A DNA stretch of 64,000 nucleotides. Origin: Zygnema cylindricum (Eukaryota > Streptophyta > Zygnematophyceae > Zygnematales > Zygnemataceae). The stretch covers positions 1 through 64,000 of the forward strand of contig JBBHKE010001064.1 in NCBI GenBank assembly GCA_037447655.1, written 5' to 3'. The notes beneath the pieces were generated by a model. It was given only the letters and a program-made list of their open reading frames with translations, was not told the origin of the DNA and ran no database searches. Of this stretch, positions 1-10,817 are shown piece by piece. A program made the position numbers and the translations under genes. Numbering within the stretch: the first letter of the stretch is position 1; the number at the start of each line of letters is the position of its first letter.

Positions 1-120
1 TTTTTAGGGTGTGTTTTTGTCGCTCTTTTTGTTTTTTATTGTTGTTTTTCAGTGTTGGTCATGCCACCCCTTTTGTACCCCCAGACTCAGATGGTTTACC
101 ATCGTGCTTTTTAATTTATC
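1..120 (-). repeat. Dispersed repeat, probably a retrotransposon 3' end
   Basis: From about 40 to 118 the sequence matches the reverse complement of the 136-bp units at 42602-42873, including a GATGG-TTTA-CCATC hairpin next to a T-rich tail. A hairpin followed by an A/T tail suits a non-LTR retrotransposon end, but no reverse transcriptase is present to prove it. Confidence 0.5.
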
Positions 121-249
121 ATGCATTTCTAAAAGTAAAGTAGAAGAAGTCTTGTACCGATAAACTTTGAACTAAATACTAATACCATATCTATAACGCG
201 TTGTACAGTTTCCAGTTATGCCTCGGGACGGCGATGCCGCCTCCAAGTG

Positions 250-490
250 AACCGTGTATCCTTATCACAGACACATTTTAACGTGTTTTTCACTTTTTCG
301 GCCTTTAAGCACGTTTTTGTCGGTGCATATGGGGTCGGCTTATTAATACGACGGTTGCGATGGAAAAGCTAAAGTCGATTTTGACTTTTGATTGAGGGTC
401 TCCAAAAAAACATCGGACGCCCGTGCACGGTGATTTAAGTGGCGAAAAAAAATATATATACATATATATATGTTACGATAACAGGGTGTA
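250..490. mobile_element. Diverged CACCGTG-family MITE
   Basis: The left end (ACCGTGTATCCTTATCA, from 251) and right end (GATAACAGGGTG, then TA at 489-490) resemble the termini of the well-preserved elements at 9026 and 51002. The inner motif AAGTGGCGAAAAAAAATAT near the right end is shared as well. It has decayed, and no clean TA duplication survives on the left. Confidence 0.45.
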
Positions 491-600
491 CTGTACTGTA
501 CTGAACCGTACTATTTTTTAAACACAATCATTTGGTATCGAAGATTTGCCTCCTCTCCATTGCTATCTCTCCTGTTTCTTTTTCTTTTGTAAGCAGAGAA

Positions 601-2664
601 ATGGAAGGGGATGGACGGGTCAACTTGCATGCTGACGCGAGACAGAAAATCATTCGGAAAATGTTAGTTTCTTGATTTTTCTCTTGTTCCTGGTTTATTT
701 TAAATGTTGGTTCCTTGTGCTTATCTTGTTTTTTATCTATTTGAGCGTTTACAGAAACAATGCAACTGCTATCTAAACAGAAGAAAGGGCGAAAAGCAAC
801 CCAAGTGTTTCCAAGTTAGGAAACTGATGCCTATTGAAATTCTTCAGTGACTGTCAATTTTCTCTGGTTTCAATTTCATAATAACTGTAATGTTGTGATA
901 CAAGCTTCTATCTAAACGTGTTGTGGCAAAATTAATTCCCTGATTTAAATTTTACAACAACAGTCGTATTTTTTGGTAGCCTCTCCTATCTAACCGAGTT
1001 GTGACATAATTCTGTGACTTGCTGAATTTTGGTCATTCAATTTGACATTGTAATGTTTTCATCCGCTCTGTGGTATGACAGCACAGAAACTCTTCAACGG
1101 CATGTACAAACTTCAGGCACGCAGATGAATGAATTGGTTAAAATTGCTACTTCATTTGAGCAGAAAACATTTGCTACTGCAACTGATCAGGCAAGACTCT
1201 AGTTGTCGATTACTTGAGAGTGCAAAAAGGAATTGCATCATTTGTCCATCAGAAGTGAAGGTGATCTTTTTGGTCTGTCCTTTTTCCGCTAAGTCATCCG
1301 ATGCTTTATATTCTACTTGTATTGTCCTTTGAGGGGAATTCTAGCTTTCCTTCATCTCCAAGGGTTGTCTTGTTGATGTAGGCGATTGAAGCCTGTTCCA
1401 TTAGGCTAGAGTTAGGGGCTGATCTCTTTGGGGCTTCTTTAGTTTCCTCGGCATTCTAGTTTGTCCGAAGGGTTGTCTCTTTAATGTAGGCAATTGAATC
1501 CTGTCGCATCAGGGTAGCATTAAGGATGTAGCTTCTTTTAGCCAGGCTCAATTCAGGCATTCTCTCTGTACCTTTTTACAGCCAATTGACGAGTACACCT
1601 TGTTTATCTGGTACAGGTCGTTGTGCTCCATCTTCAAATAAGTAGCAGAATATGTCTGATTTTTTCATTTTCTTTATTTAACTCTGTCCTTATTTGTTTG
1701 AAACAGCAAGATTATTTACGGAAGATATCGATGAAAATGTTATCATTTGAAACTAAAAATCAGCAAAGGAACCAGGCAGCTGGTGGAACTGCTTCATCCA
1801 CCTCTCAAAATTCGACGGGAACATCGGGTGTGAATATGGTTGATCCTGGTGTGTATTCTGTGTGTACCCTTAGGGATGAAGTTGCAGTGTATGCTATGCA
1901 GGTACTCTTTGTTCTTTGTGTTTGGAGAATTTGAGTGAGGCGGCATAAGTTTCACATGTTTATCCAAAAAAGTGATTTGGCTTGCATTTGCGGTGTTCAA
2001 ATCTACCACTAGTGCTGCAAATCATGTGAAGCGGTTATTGTATGGGACTTATTGTATGTCTTTGACTCTAGCGAGTTTTTTGCAGCAACGATGGCCCAAA
2101 GAAATCTTCAGCGGCAACAGCAGCTGGCTGCAGCCCAAGTTGTTGGGCAGCCACAAAGGCAAATAACTCCTGGTCTGCCTCTTCAGGGAATGAATTCCAT
2201 GGCCCCCTCTTCAGCCCTTGCCTCTGTAATTCCACCCTCAACAAATACTGGAGAAACAAATGTCAATGCGAGCATAGGACAGACCATGGCACAATCTGCT
2301 GTGGGAAACAATGTTCAAGCACAGCCTCATCAAGCTCAACAAAGACGTGTCCAGCAGCAGCAACACCAACACCAAGACCAGCAGCAGCTTCATCAGCAAA
2401 TACTTCAACAGCAGCAGCAGCAGCAGAAAATTTCGGCTCTTAGACAGCAGCAGCTCCAGCAGCAGCAGCAGATAGTTCAGCAGCAACAGAAGCAGCAGTT
2501 ACAACCACAGCAGTCAGGTGCTTTGCCACAGAAAGGTGGCATGCAGCAACAAGTACAGTTACAGCAGCAGCAACAACAACAACAACAACAACAGCAACAC
2601 CAGCAGCAGCAACAGCAACAGCAACAACAACAGCAGCAACAACAACAACAACAGCAGCAGCAGC

Positions 2665-2704
<40 letters not shown>

Positions 2705-2771
2705 GCAAGTTGTCCAGCAGCAACAGCAGCAACAACAACACCAGCAGCAACAGCAACAACAGCAAGTTGTC

Positions 2772-2804
<33 letters not shown>

Positions 2805-4275
2805 CAGCAGCAACTTCTTCAACAGCAGCAACAACAAATGCTCAATAAACAGCAGGCTGGGGTGATACAGTCTCGGCAGCAGCAGCAGGTCACCTTTGCA
2901 ATGCAGCAGCAGCAGCAGCAGCAACGGCTTCATCAACAACAGCAGCAGCAAATGTCCCAACCTAATGTCACGGGAACTCATCAACAACAGCAGAGGATGC
3001 AGTTACAGCGAAATAATCTTGTGGAAAATCCATCAGATAGTGCTGATGCTATCTGGCAGAAGGTATATTGCTTTGCGATTATGACTTTTTACGATGATGT
3101 AAACCAATTGCTATGCCGTTTTTGAAACTTGCCTCCATTTGTGTATTGCATGTTTATTTTGCTTTCGTGTTCCATGGTGTGATGTTTTCCCGTTTTTATG
3201 TCAAGTTAAAAGTGACGCTATTGCCTTTCGGTAACAAATAGTCAGCCCTTTTTTGTATGCAGCTGCAAAGTTTGAAGGAGAAGTACCTGAAGGAGATTAC
3301 TGAGGTGCACAACATTTTGATGGTCAAAAGCCAACAGGTACAATGCAAGTGCTTATGTGATTTGTTTGCACGAAAGTGTTACACTGTGTACTTGTGCAGC
3401 AGAGTCACATCAAGCTGATTTTTTTAGATCCAAGTCCTGTTACTGAGGTTTGCTAGCTGAGGTCCTCTCTAAATTTGATATAGTCATACAAGGTCTACAT
3501 TTATGTACTTAGCGAGGGGTCCTTAAATTTGTTTGAAACTGACATGCCTTTTCTCAGTTATTGTTTGATTGTAATTTGCAAATGTCCATTGTTTACTGCC
3601 TACTTTGTCTGCTTCTTCGGGAGTCCTTTTGTTCAGAAGATGACTAATATCCTTTTACTTCGCCAATTAAGAATTGTGTTCGATCAATCCAAACTTTGAC
3701 AAATGCTGTCTTTTCTGGTTTTAGGAGCTATCCTATGCGTGCCTTTTCTTTAATGTGGTAGTATGTGTAGTTTTAAACCCTTGATGAAATGTAAAGAACA
3801 AATGTTTCATTGAAAAGCACAATGGAGTGGACATTGAAGTTTGTATGTTGTATTTTCCATTGGAGCTTGGCCATTTTAGTGTAATTATGTTAATAATTGC
3901 TGTTTTTTCTGGTGATGGGGCAGGCGATGGCTGCTGAGCAAGCTGGAAAACTGAAGCAGTACAAAGAAATGGTTTATCGCATGATTCCATATCTTACTCT
4001 CAGCCGTGACAAAGTTCCCAACCAGTTAACATCAGAGAAGTTGGCTGTTCTAGAAAAGCAGATCTGTAATGTGATGGATACATTTAAGAAAAGGAAGCTA
4101 ACTAGCCAGCAGCCACTTCAGCCACAACAGCCACAGCAGCAACAGCAACAACAACAACAGCAACAACATTTACAACAACAACAACAACAGCAGCAGCAGC
4201 AGCAACAGCAACAACAACTTCAGCAACAACAACAGCCACAACAACAACAACAACATCAACAACAGCAATTACAGC

Positions 4276-4318
<43 letters not shown>

Positions 4319-4407
4319 CCAACAGCAGCACCAGCAGAAACAACAACAGTTACACCAACAGCAACAGGCTGTTCAGCAACAGCAGCAACATCAACTTCAA
4401 CATCATC

Positions 4408-4443
<36 letters not shown>

Positions 4444-7287
4444 TACAGCAACAGCAACATCAACAACAACAGCAACAACACCAACAACAGCCATCACAAC
4501 AACGCCAACAACAACAGTCATTGCAACAACAACAACAACAACAACAAACACAACAACAACAACAGCAGCAGCTGCAGCAACAGCAACAACAGCAACAGCA
4601 TCAGCAACAACAGCAACAACAACAACAACAACAACAACAACAACTGCAGCAGCAGCAACCAAATAGCATACCAACTGTGAGTGCTCAGCAGGCACAGCTA
4701 GTCCAGTTACAAATGCAGCAGGATCAGCAACAGCTATTGCTGCAGCGACAACAGCTTTTGAAGGACCAGGATCAGATAACATCACAGCTTCAAAGCCAGC
4801 AGCATACGCAAAATGACAAGTTGGCACAGCAGCAGCAACAACATGATGTATTAAAGCAGCCGGTAAAACAGGAGCATCAGCAGTTGGAGGATGTAAACAG
4901 ACCTCAGCAACTTGTACTCCCCCAGCAGACACATCCTCCTAAGGTGGAAGTGAAAGCAGAAGACAAGATGGATTCAAAGGTGAAATTGTTAAAATCCAAT
5001 TTGCAGCGCTTGAGTGGTCAGCAGAAGCCTGGGATTCAGCAGCATCAACAGTCTTTGACTCCCCCTCTCAAGGACCAGCCTTCCCCTGACCCAACAGTGC
5101 AAGCTGCCCCTACACAGCTGCCACACACCTCATCTCCTGGTCTAGCGCCGTCAGCTACTTATCAGGCAGCATCACCTGGCAACATGAGTGTACCAGCGTT
5201 ATCTGGCATCGACTCAGAAAATCTAAAAGGTTTAACTAATGCAATGAATACACTTGCTACACCAGGCACCGTTCAATCTGCTGCAATATGCACTCCTGGG
5301 ATATCAGCCTCACCCATGTTGGATGCTCCTGGAAGTCCAAACTCTGGTTTGCCAACAGCAGGTTCAGATCAATGCAAGCTGTTCGGAGTGGAGGAAGATT
5401 TGCAGCTGGCTCTCTGCACTATGGTATGTCAATTGTATATATGTCATGTATTTTGGGCAGGGTTTGCAGTCTTACGTATCCGTTAACATGGGCGCCGGTG
5501 GCATAGAAAATTGTCATATGGAGGAAAAGCTGTGCCTTCATTTCATGACGTCGAGGTTTGTCAATGGAAACCATGACTTGTTGGTCTGTCTATATTGATT
5601 TTGAATATTATATATGGTTTCTGACTGATGGCTCACACAGATGATCAGTGACACTTGCTGACCTGTTTTTTCTCCTGGTATGGACCAGCTTGATGATGTG
5701 CAGGAGTGTCCACTTGCTGCTATCACTACATCAATCACCGATGTTGAGTCTTTGGAACAAGGGGCAGATTGTCTTGCAGCAGCTGCACCTGCTGGTGGAT
5801 GTCGAGGGGCTCTTGGGGATGATCTGGCAGCAACAACACGTGTCAGAGTGGCAAATCGTGCAGCTCGAGTTGCTACTCTGTTAACTAGTGAAAGCCAAAA
5901 AAAAGGAAGGAAAAGGCTTGTGGAATCACTTGCTGTGGGTGTAGTTGATGATGATAGCAATTTTTCCAATGCGCTTCTGGAGACGAATGTTAAGGATTAT
6001 CCTGATAAGAGGCCCAGGTCTGACAAGGTCAGTGTTACAACATTCATGTCGTGTTTTTTCGTGCGCTTGTAGATGCTGCTCTTGACGTGGTTTATTTTTT
6101 GCTCAGTCAAGGAGGAGGAAGGTCAATGTACCCACAGTGTTTCATTGTTTGGAAGAGTTTACTTGATGCCGTAAGATGTTGTCTTCATACTGGATTTGTA
6201 GCCAGGGTTGAGCAGCCAAATGAATTTGTGGTTTGCAGTATCTTCGCGAAATTCTGCGGAAGGAGATACGGGAATCAAACAGCATGTTGCTGGATACTCA
6301 GGTCGAGATTGGCGACGGCATACTGGAGCAGGCTCAATTCCATAGCACTAAGGGAACACCAGTTAACTGCACGTTTTCTTATCCTACGGTGTGTTTATTG
6401 CCCTTCTTCTTGCTTTTCTCTTAAAATGTAATCCAGGAGAGGTTTTGTAATGGTCCTGGTAATGCTTAATGTGAGGCTTTTGATAGTTCTTCTAGGAGTG
6501 TGATAAATTAGTTGAGGCTGCCACTGTACAGAATTTCTTCTGTGTTTTTACCTCATCCACTCTCCTTGATGAACATAGCTTCTTTGGTATTCATATTTAA
6601 AATATTTGATGCTCAGTCTCAGGCTTGTTGCGACTAGAGTCACTATGTTTTTATGTATTTGTTCTTGTTTTGTTGCATACTGCCTTCTTAATGGCAATTT
6701 GTGTTTACGGTTGTTACTTTGCAGATCGGTAACCTGAAAGTTTGCCTGCTGGTGCCATTAGACTATCCGAAATGCTCACCTGTGGTTTATGCTTCCGAAT
6801 CATCTGAAATATCGAGGTGAGATTTTGGTCCATCAGATAGTCCTATTAGTTGACTGTCTTCTGTCAATTTGGCTTATTTTTATGTCTGAACCATATTTCC
6901 AATGTGTGAAAACAACTATGCGTGGTTTCCTCACACTAGAGGCGAATAATGCAGTACAATACACATATTGTATGCTGGTAAACACTTAGTGTTACAATTG
7001 TTTTGGCGCAGTTGAAATATTGCTGAAACCATCTCTAAATGTGGCAAAGAACCTAACTTAATTTTACCTGTCGCTGTGTGTGCAGCTCAATACTGTTGGA
7101 TCGTGCAATGGAAGAGTTCATACGATCTGTGCGAACTGCTTCAAGCCCTCCGTTAATCTCGTTTTTGGCACACGAATGGGACACATGTGCACGATCCGTC
7201 CTTTCTGCTGCAGCACGGCAGCAAGGCGGAGGATCTTTGGGCACGCATCTTGGGGTCTGGAATGAATGTGGAGGTGAAGGGGAGTGA
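601..7287 (+). CDS. MED15: Mediator complex subunit 15 (MED15), polyglutamine-rich coactivator
   Basis: This is the Mediator tail subunit that links activators to RNA polymerase II in the nucleus. Exons read: 601-662, 1082-1190, 1707-1848, 2086-3062, 3263-3337, 3924-5423, 5689-6027, 6239-6388, 6725-6816, 7086-7287, giving 1,215 aa (Arabidopsis MED15 is about 1,335). Residues 1-80 form the KIX domain, with motifs ADARQKIIRKI and DYLRKISMKML. Two Q-rich blocks follow, at about residues 110-420 and 515-680, separated by a conserved helical segment (KLKQYKEMVYRMIPYL). The TPGISASPML motif and the C-terminal MED15 region (REILRKEIRESN, LLVPLDYPKCSP, EWDTCARSVL) match plant MED15. The start at 601 is the first ATG ahead of KIX. 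Intron 2 has a GC donor. All phases join without a stop. Identity is confident; small boundary errors are possible. Confidence 0.93.
1360..1525. repeat. Imperfect 58-bp direct repeat in MED15 intron 2
   Basis: Units at 1360-1417 and 1468-1525 share AAGGGTTGTCT, ATGTAGGC and ATTGAA blocks with scattered substitutions. They lie inside the GC-AG intron. No coding potential is apparent. Confidence 0.55.
2350..2975 (+). repeat. CAG/CAA polyglutamine tract 1 of MED15
   Basis: This is coding trinucleotide repeat within exon 4, an irregular mix of CAG and CAA interrupted by His, Val, Leu and Lys codons. Mixed codons resist slippage, which suggests an old tract kept at the protein level. Confidence 0.85.
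4105..4670 (+). repeat. CAA/CAG polyglutamine tract 2 of MED15
   Basis: This coding tract in exon 6 is richer in CAA than tract 1, with Leu, His and Pro interruptions. It sits directly after the conserved helical segment that ends TFKKRKLTSQQ. Confidence 0.85.
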
Positions 7288-8509
7288 GGACGTTTGTCCA
7301 GATGCATTGGTTTCAATGTATGATTGACTTCAACCCTTGTGCCTCTTGGAGCCTCTTATCTTCAACTCGCGCAGTATAGCAATTTGAGCACTCCGGACTC
7401 CATTATAAAGGATTCAAAACCTCAAGAAGAGTTTTCAACATTTCTTTAATCAGAGGTTGTACATATCGATCACGGTCATGTTTGTACAGCTGGTATATGA
7501 TTTTTACTTCACCATGTAGAAAAAGTGAAATTGGAACAAGTCCTAGCAGCACATAGTTGAAGGTTACCAATTCGTGATATAAGTGTTATGGTTTTTTTTT
7601 TTGGCATTCGTTTTCTTTTCTGGAACTTTAGCAGAGGATTGAGAACCTAAGCCTTACGGTCTTATATGTCATTGGCACAGGCAAAAGGAAAAATGACTTT
7701 CTTTGTTTTGTTTTTATGTGCTAATTTATGAAGAAGCTCTTAAAATGTGTTGTTTTGTATCACATTTTTTTCTAGTTTAGTAGAGGATCTGTGAGGGTTC
7801 TTTAGAAGAGCTGGTTTAACTAGGTAGACTATATCTATCTCTATTTGCCTTATAAGATGTAATGTTCCTTCATCAATTTGACACACTGCGCCTTTTTTAA
7901 GTACAGCTGTTGGTATGAAAATATTACTCCGTTTGTTGTGGGCTTTTTTTGAAATTACACGGAATGTTGGATGTGGAAGCTTTTGAAATCTTTTCTTGAC
8001 CACTCAAGCATAACGTAATACTGCTGCTGTGTCTATTGAATGTTGCAAATGATGAGATTCACGTTTTATCAACTAATGCATGTTGCGTTGTGTATGGCCC
8101 TTTTTTGTTGTCTAAGAAAAATTTAGGTACACGTTCTTTGGTTGTTTTTTTTTTTTTTTTCTTTTTTCTTTGTAATTGGTTTGTGCCTTGGCAAATTTGA
8201 GGTGGGGGGGAAGTGATTAAACAACCGAAAAGAGCCACTTGGGATGGTCAGATAGGTCAGTGAAACATGAGAAGTGCCACGTGATGGACTGGTAATTGAC
8301 GCAGGGGTTTGGGGTGAGGATTGTCGTTGCTGGGAGAGGTGGAGTGACAAATGTCGCAGCCTGGAATGGAGGTCGGGGTGGGAAGCGGAGGAGCGAAAAT
8401 GTTGCAGCTGGGAGACAACGACATCAAAGCAGAAATGCCGACGGGGCGAGGGAAGAACTGCTGATGGGGGGGGGCGGTGGCAGATGACTTGCCACTGCCT
8501 CGCTCGGGC
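7288..8509. other. MED15 3' flank, no gene seen
   Basis: T-rich sequence follows the stop codon and probably includes the 3' UTR. It has poly-T runs near 7590 and 8145-8170 and a G-rich stretch from 8390. Short open frames here lack splice context or recognisable motifs. Confidence 0.5.
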
Positions 8510-10098
8510 GAAGGGGGGGAGGGGAGAAAAAGGGGGCTGGGGCCCAACGAGGGGGTGGAGGGAGGGATGTGTTTTGCCGATGCAGGGAGGGGAGTGGCTG
8601 GATGGGTGGTGGGGTGTTGAGAGCTCCCCGATACCGTAGGGGTGTTCCAGGGGGGGAAGGGGCGTCTCTGCGGCTGCCGTGGTGGGGGTGTCCTGCTGAT
8701 ATGTTGTGATTTGACATCAAGCCGACAAAACAGGTGTAGGGAACCCGAAAGGAAACCATTGCGACGTGAAATTTTTCATATTGAGAGAGCATATGCACAC
8801 GTCCATGAAGGAAATTTGGGAAATCATGCACAACATAATTCGGGTATAACAATGAGGAAAATAATAACACAAGGAGATACTTGAGACGTGGGAACTAGGC
8901 AGTTAAATGTGAATTTACAAACTCTGGCCACAGAATGCTAGTCCGTCAACTTGGGCGTGGACTCTCTTTACATATCTTTCAAGACACCTGTAAATCACAA
9001 CACCAAGCATGGATAATGAAGACTACACCGTGTATCGCTATCAGGGTTAATGTTTTTTTTGCCACTTAAACCGATTTTCCTCCGTACACACTTGTCGGAT
9101 TATAGATCTGATGGTTGCGATTTAAAGGTAAGATTCTCAGCTTCCGATTGGCGGTCTCAAACTGAAAATCGGACAATTGTGTACGGAGAAAAGATGTTTT
9201 AAGTGGCGAAAAAAATATTAACCCTAATAGCGATACACGGTGTAGAGCCCATTGCTCACCCTCGATGTCCCGTTACAAATTCTCCTAGATATCTTATTGA
9301 CTAGCTATCAGATTCTTAGCGCTGACGTTTCTCTTTTAGGTAAAGACTAGTGAAAGACTATGTTCATTGTGCAAGAACCATTTTGATGACTAGTAACATC
9401 GGTTTTCGGACGAAGGGGGGGAGGGGAGGGGAGGGGGCTGGGGCCCAAAGAGGAGGTGGAGGGATGGATGTTTTTTGCCGATGCAGGGAGGGGAGGGGCT
9501 GGATGGGTGGTGGGGTGTTGAGGGCTCCCCGATACTGTAGGGGTGTTGCAGGGGGGGGAAGGGGCGTCTCTGCGGCTGCCGTTAGGGATGGGGGGGGGTG
9601 ACCTGCTGATATGTTGTGATTTGCCATCAAGCCGACAAAACAGGTGTAGGGAACCCGAAAGTAAACCATCGCGATGTGATTTTTTTCATATTGAGTGAGC
9701 ATATCCACACGTCCATAAAGGAAATTTGGGAAAATATGCGCAACATAATTCAGGTATAACAATGAGAAAAATAATAACACAAGGAGATACTTGAGACGTG
9801 GGAATTAGTCAGTTAAATGCAAATTTACAAACTCGGCCCAAAATGCTAGTCCGTCAACTTGGGAGTGACCTGTCTTTACATATCTTTCAAGACACCTAAA
9901 AATTACAACACCAAGCATGGATAATGAAGATTAGAGCACATTGCTCACCCTCGATGTCCCACCACAAATGCTCCTAGATATCTTATTGACTAGCTATTAG
10001 TTTCTTAGCTCTGACGTTTCCTTTTTAGATAAAGACTAGCGAAAGACTGTGTTCATTGTGCAAGAATCATTTTAATGGCTAGTAACATCGGTTTCTGA
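8510..10098. repeat. Direct tandem duplication of about 0.68 kb, first copy interrupted by a MITE
   Basis: Copy 1 (about 8510-9400) and copy 2 (about 9408-10095) align over their whole length, from the G-rich GGAGGGATG...TTTGCCGATGCAGGGAG region to CTAGTAACATCGGTTT. Copy 1 is longer by the 217-bp element at 9026-9242 plus one TA. Several percent divergence and small indels show that the duplication is not recent. Confidence 0.85.
9026..9242. mobile_element. 217-bp MITE with TA target duplication and long inverted repeats
   Basis: Both ends read CACCGTGTATCGCTAT inward, and the inverted repeats extend imperfectly for about 75 bp. TA flanks each side (9024-9025, 9243-9244). The empty site is preserved in the second tandem copy at 9932-9933 with a single TA. 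It encodes nothing. TA insertion suggests mobilisation by a Tc1/mariner-type transposase, which is inference. Confidence 0.88.
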
Positions 10099-10817
10099 AC
10101 TACATATTAACTAGTACACCACTAATCGTTATTACTGTTACAATTTTTTCCGTCACCTCTATGTGTGAGATGATTGTCCAGTTCCTTTTAACTCACCTTT
10201 GCCGCCATGCAAATCTGGTTCTAAATGTGAAGCAATTTGCACCGAGTTGCCACCTGCTGCCAAGTTGACTTACTGCAATATAATTTCCCATGAAGAGTGC
10301 CAGGGCATTATGTCTGGGGAAATGGCAAACAGATTTCAGTTAATCACAAATCTCCACACAGCCGTAACAACAAGTTTGCCAGTCTCCATTTGTTCAAATT
10401 CAAGACTTTCGATGAAGTGGGCTGACGTCAGGAAGCAAAACATACGGACCAACCACGACAAAATCGTGCGTAATTTTTTTAGTTTTCAAAATCTCCATAT
10501 CATTTTCACATACCAGGTAAGATAATAAGTGAGCAAAAGAGGGTTACTGGCGAGAAAAACATAAAGAACAGGTGTACCTATACTACACATCAGTCAATTG
10601 AATTCCGACATGCATTAACCAATATCACTCTTTTATTGATATTCCCTGAGCTCATCTTGGGCCCAGACAAATCCAGATTTAGTCAGGCATTCTTAAAGCA
10701 TATACGGGGTTCATATACAATATGTTGATATCTTCTACAATTCTGTAAACCATCTACAGCATCATGCTATTGCATGAAATTTGACAATTAACCAGGCTAT
10801 GCCAAGTAACGGAGCTG
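10099..10817. other. Downstream flank of the kinase gene
   Basis: AT-rich sequence between the tandem duplication and the kinase stop codon. An open frame at 10199-10525 lacks an ATG start and any recognisable motif. Part is probably 3' UTR of the minus-strand kinase. Confidence 0.45.

Noticed and set aside
2238-4932. Long Leu-, Asn/Ser-, Val/Ala-rich frames overlapping the MED15 glutamine tracts
   Set aside because: Alternative frames and antisense of CAG/CAA repeats; the Gln frame alone joins conserved MED15 segments.
8424-9780. Similar minus-strand frames of 148 and 138 aa, one in each tandem copy, looking like a duplicated gene
   Set aside because: Differences between copies are mostly amino-acid changing, with compensating indels in the G-rich part; this fits neutral divergence of a non-coding duplication.
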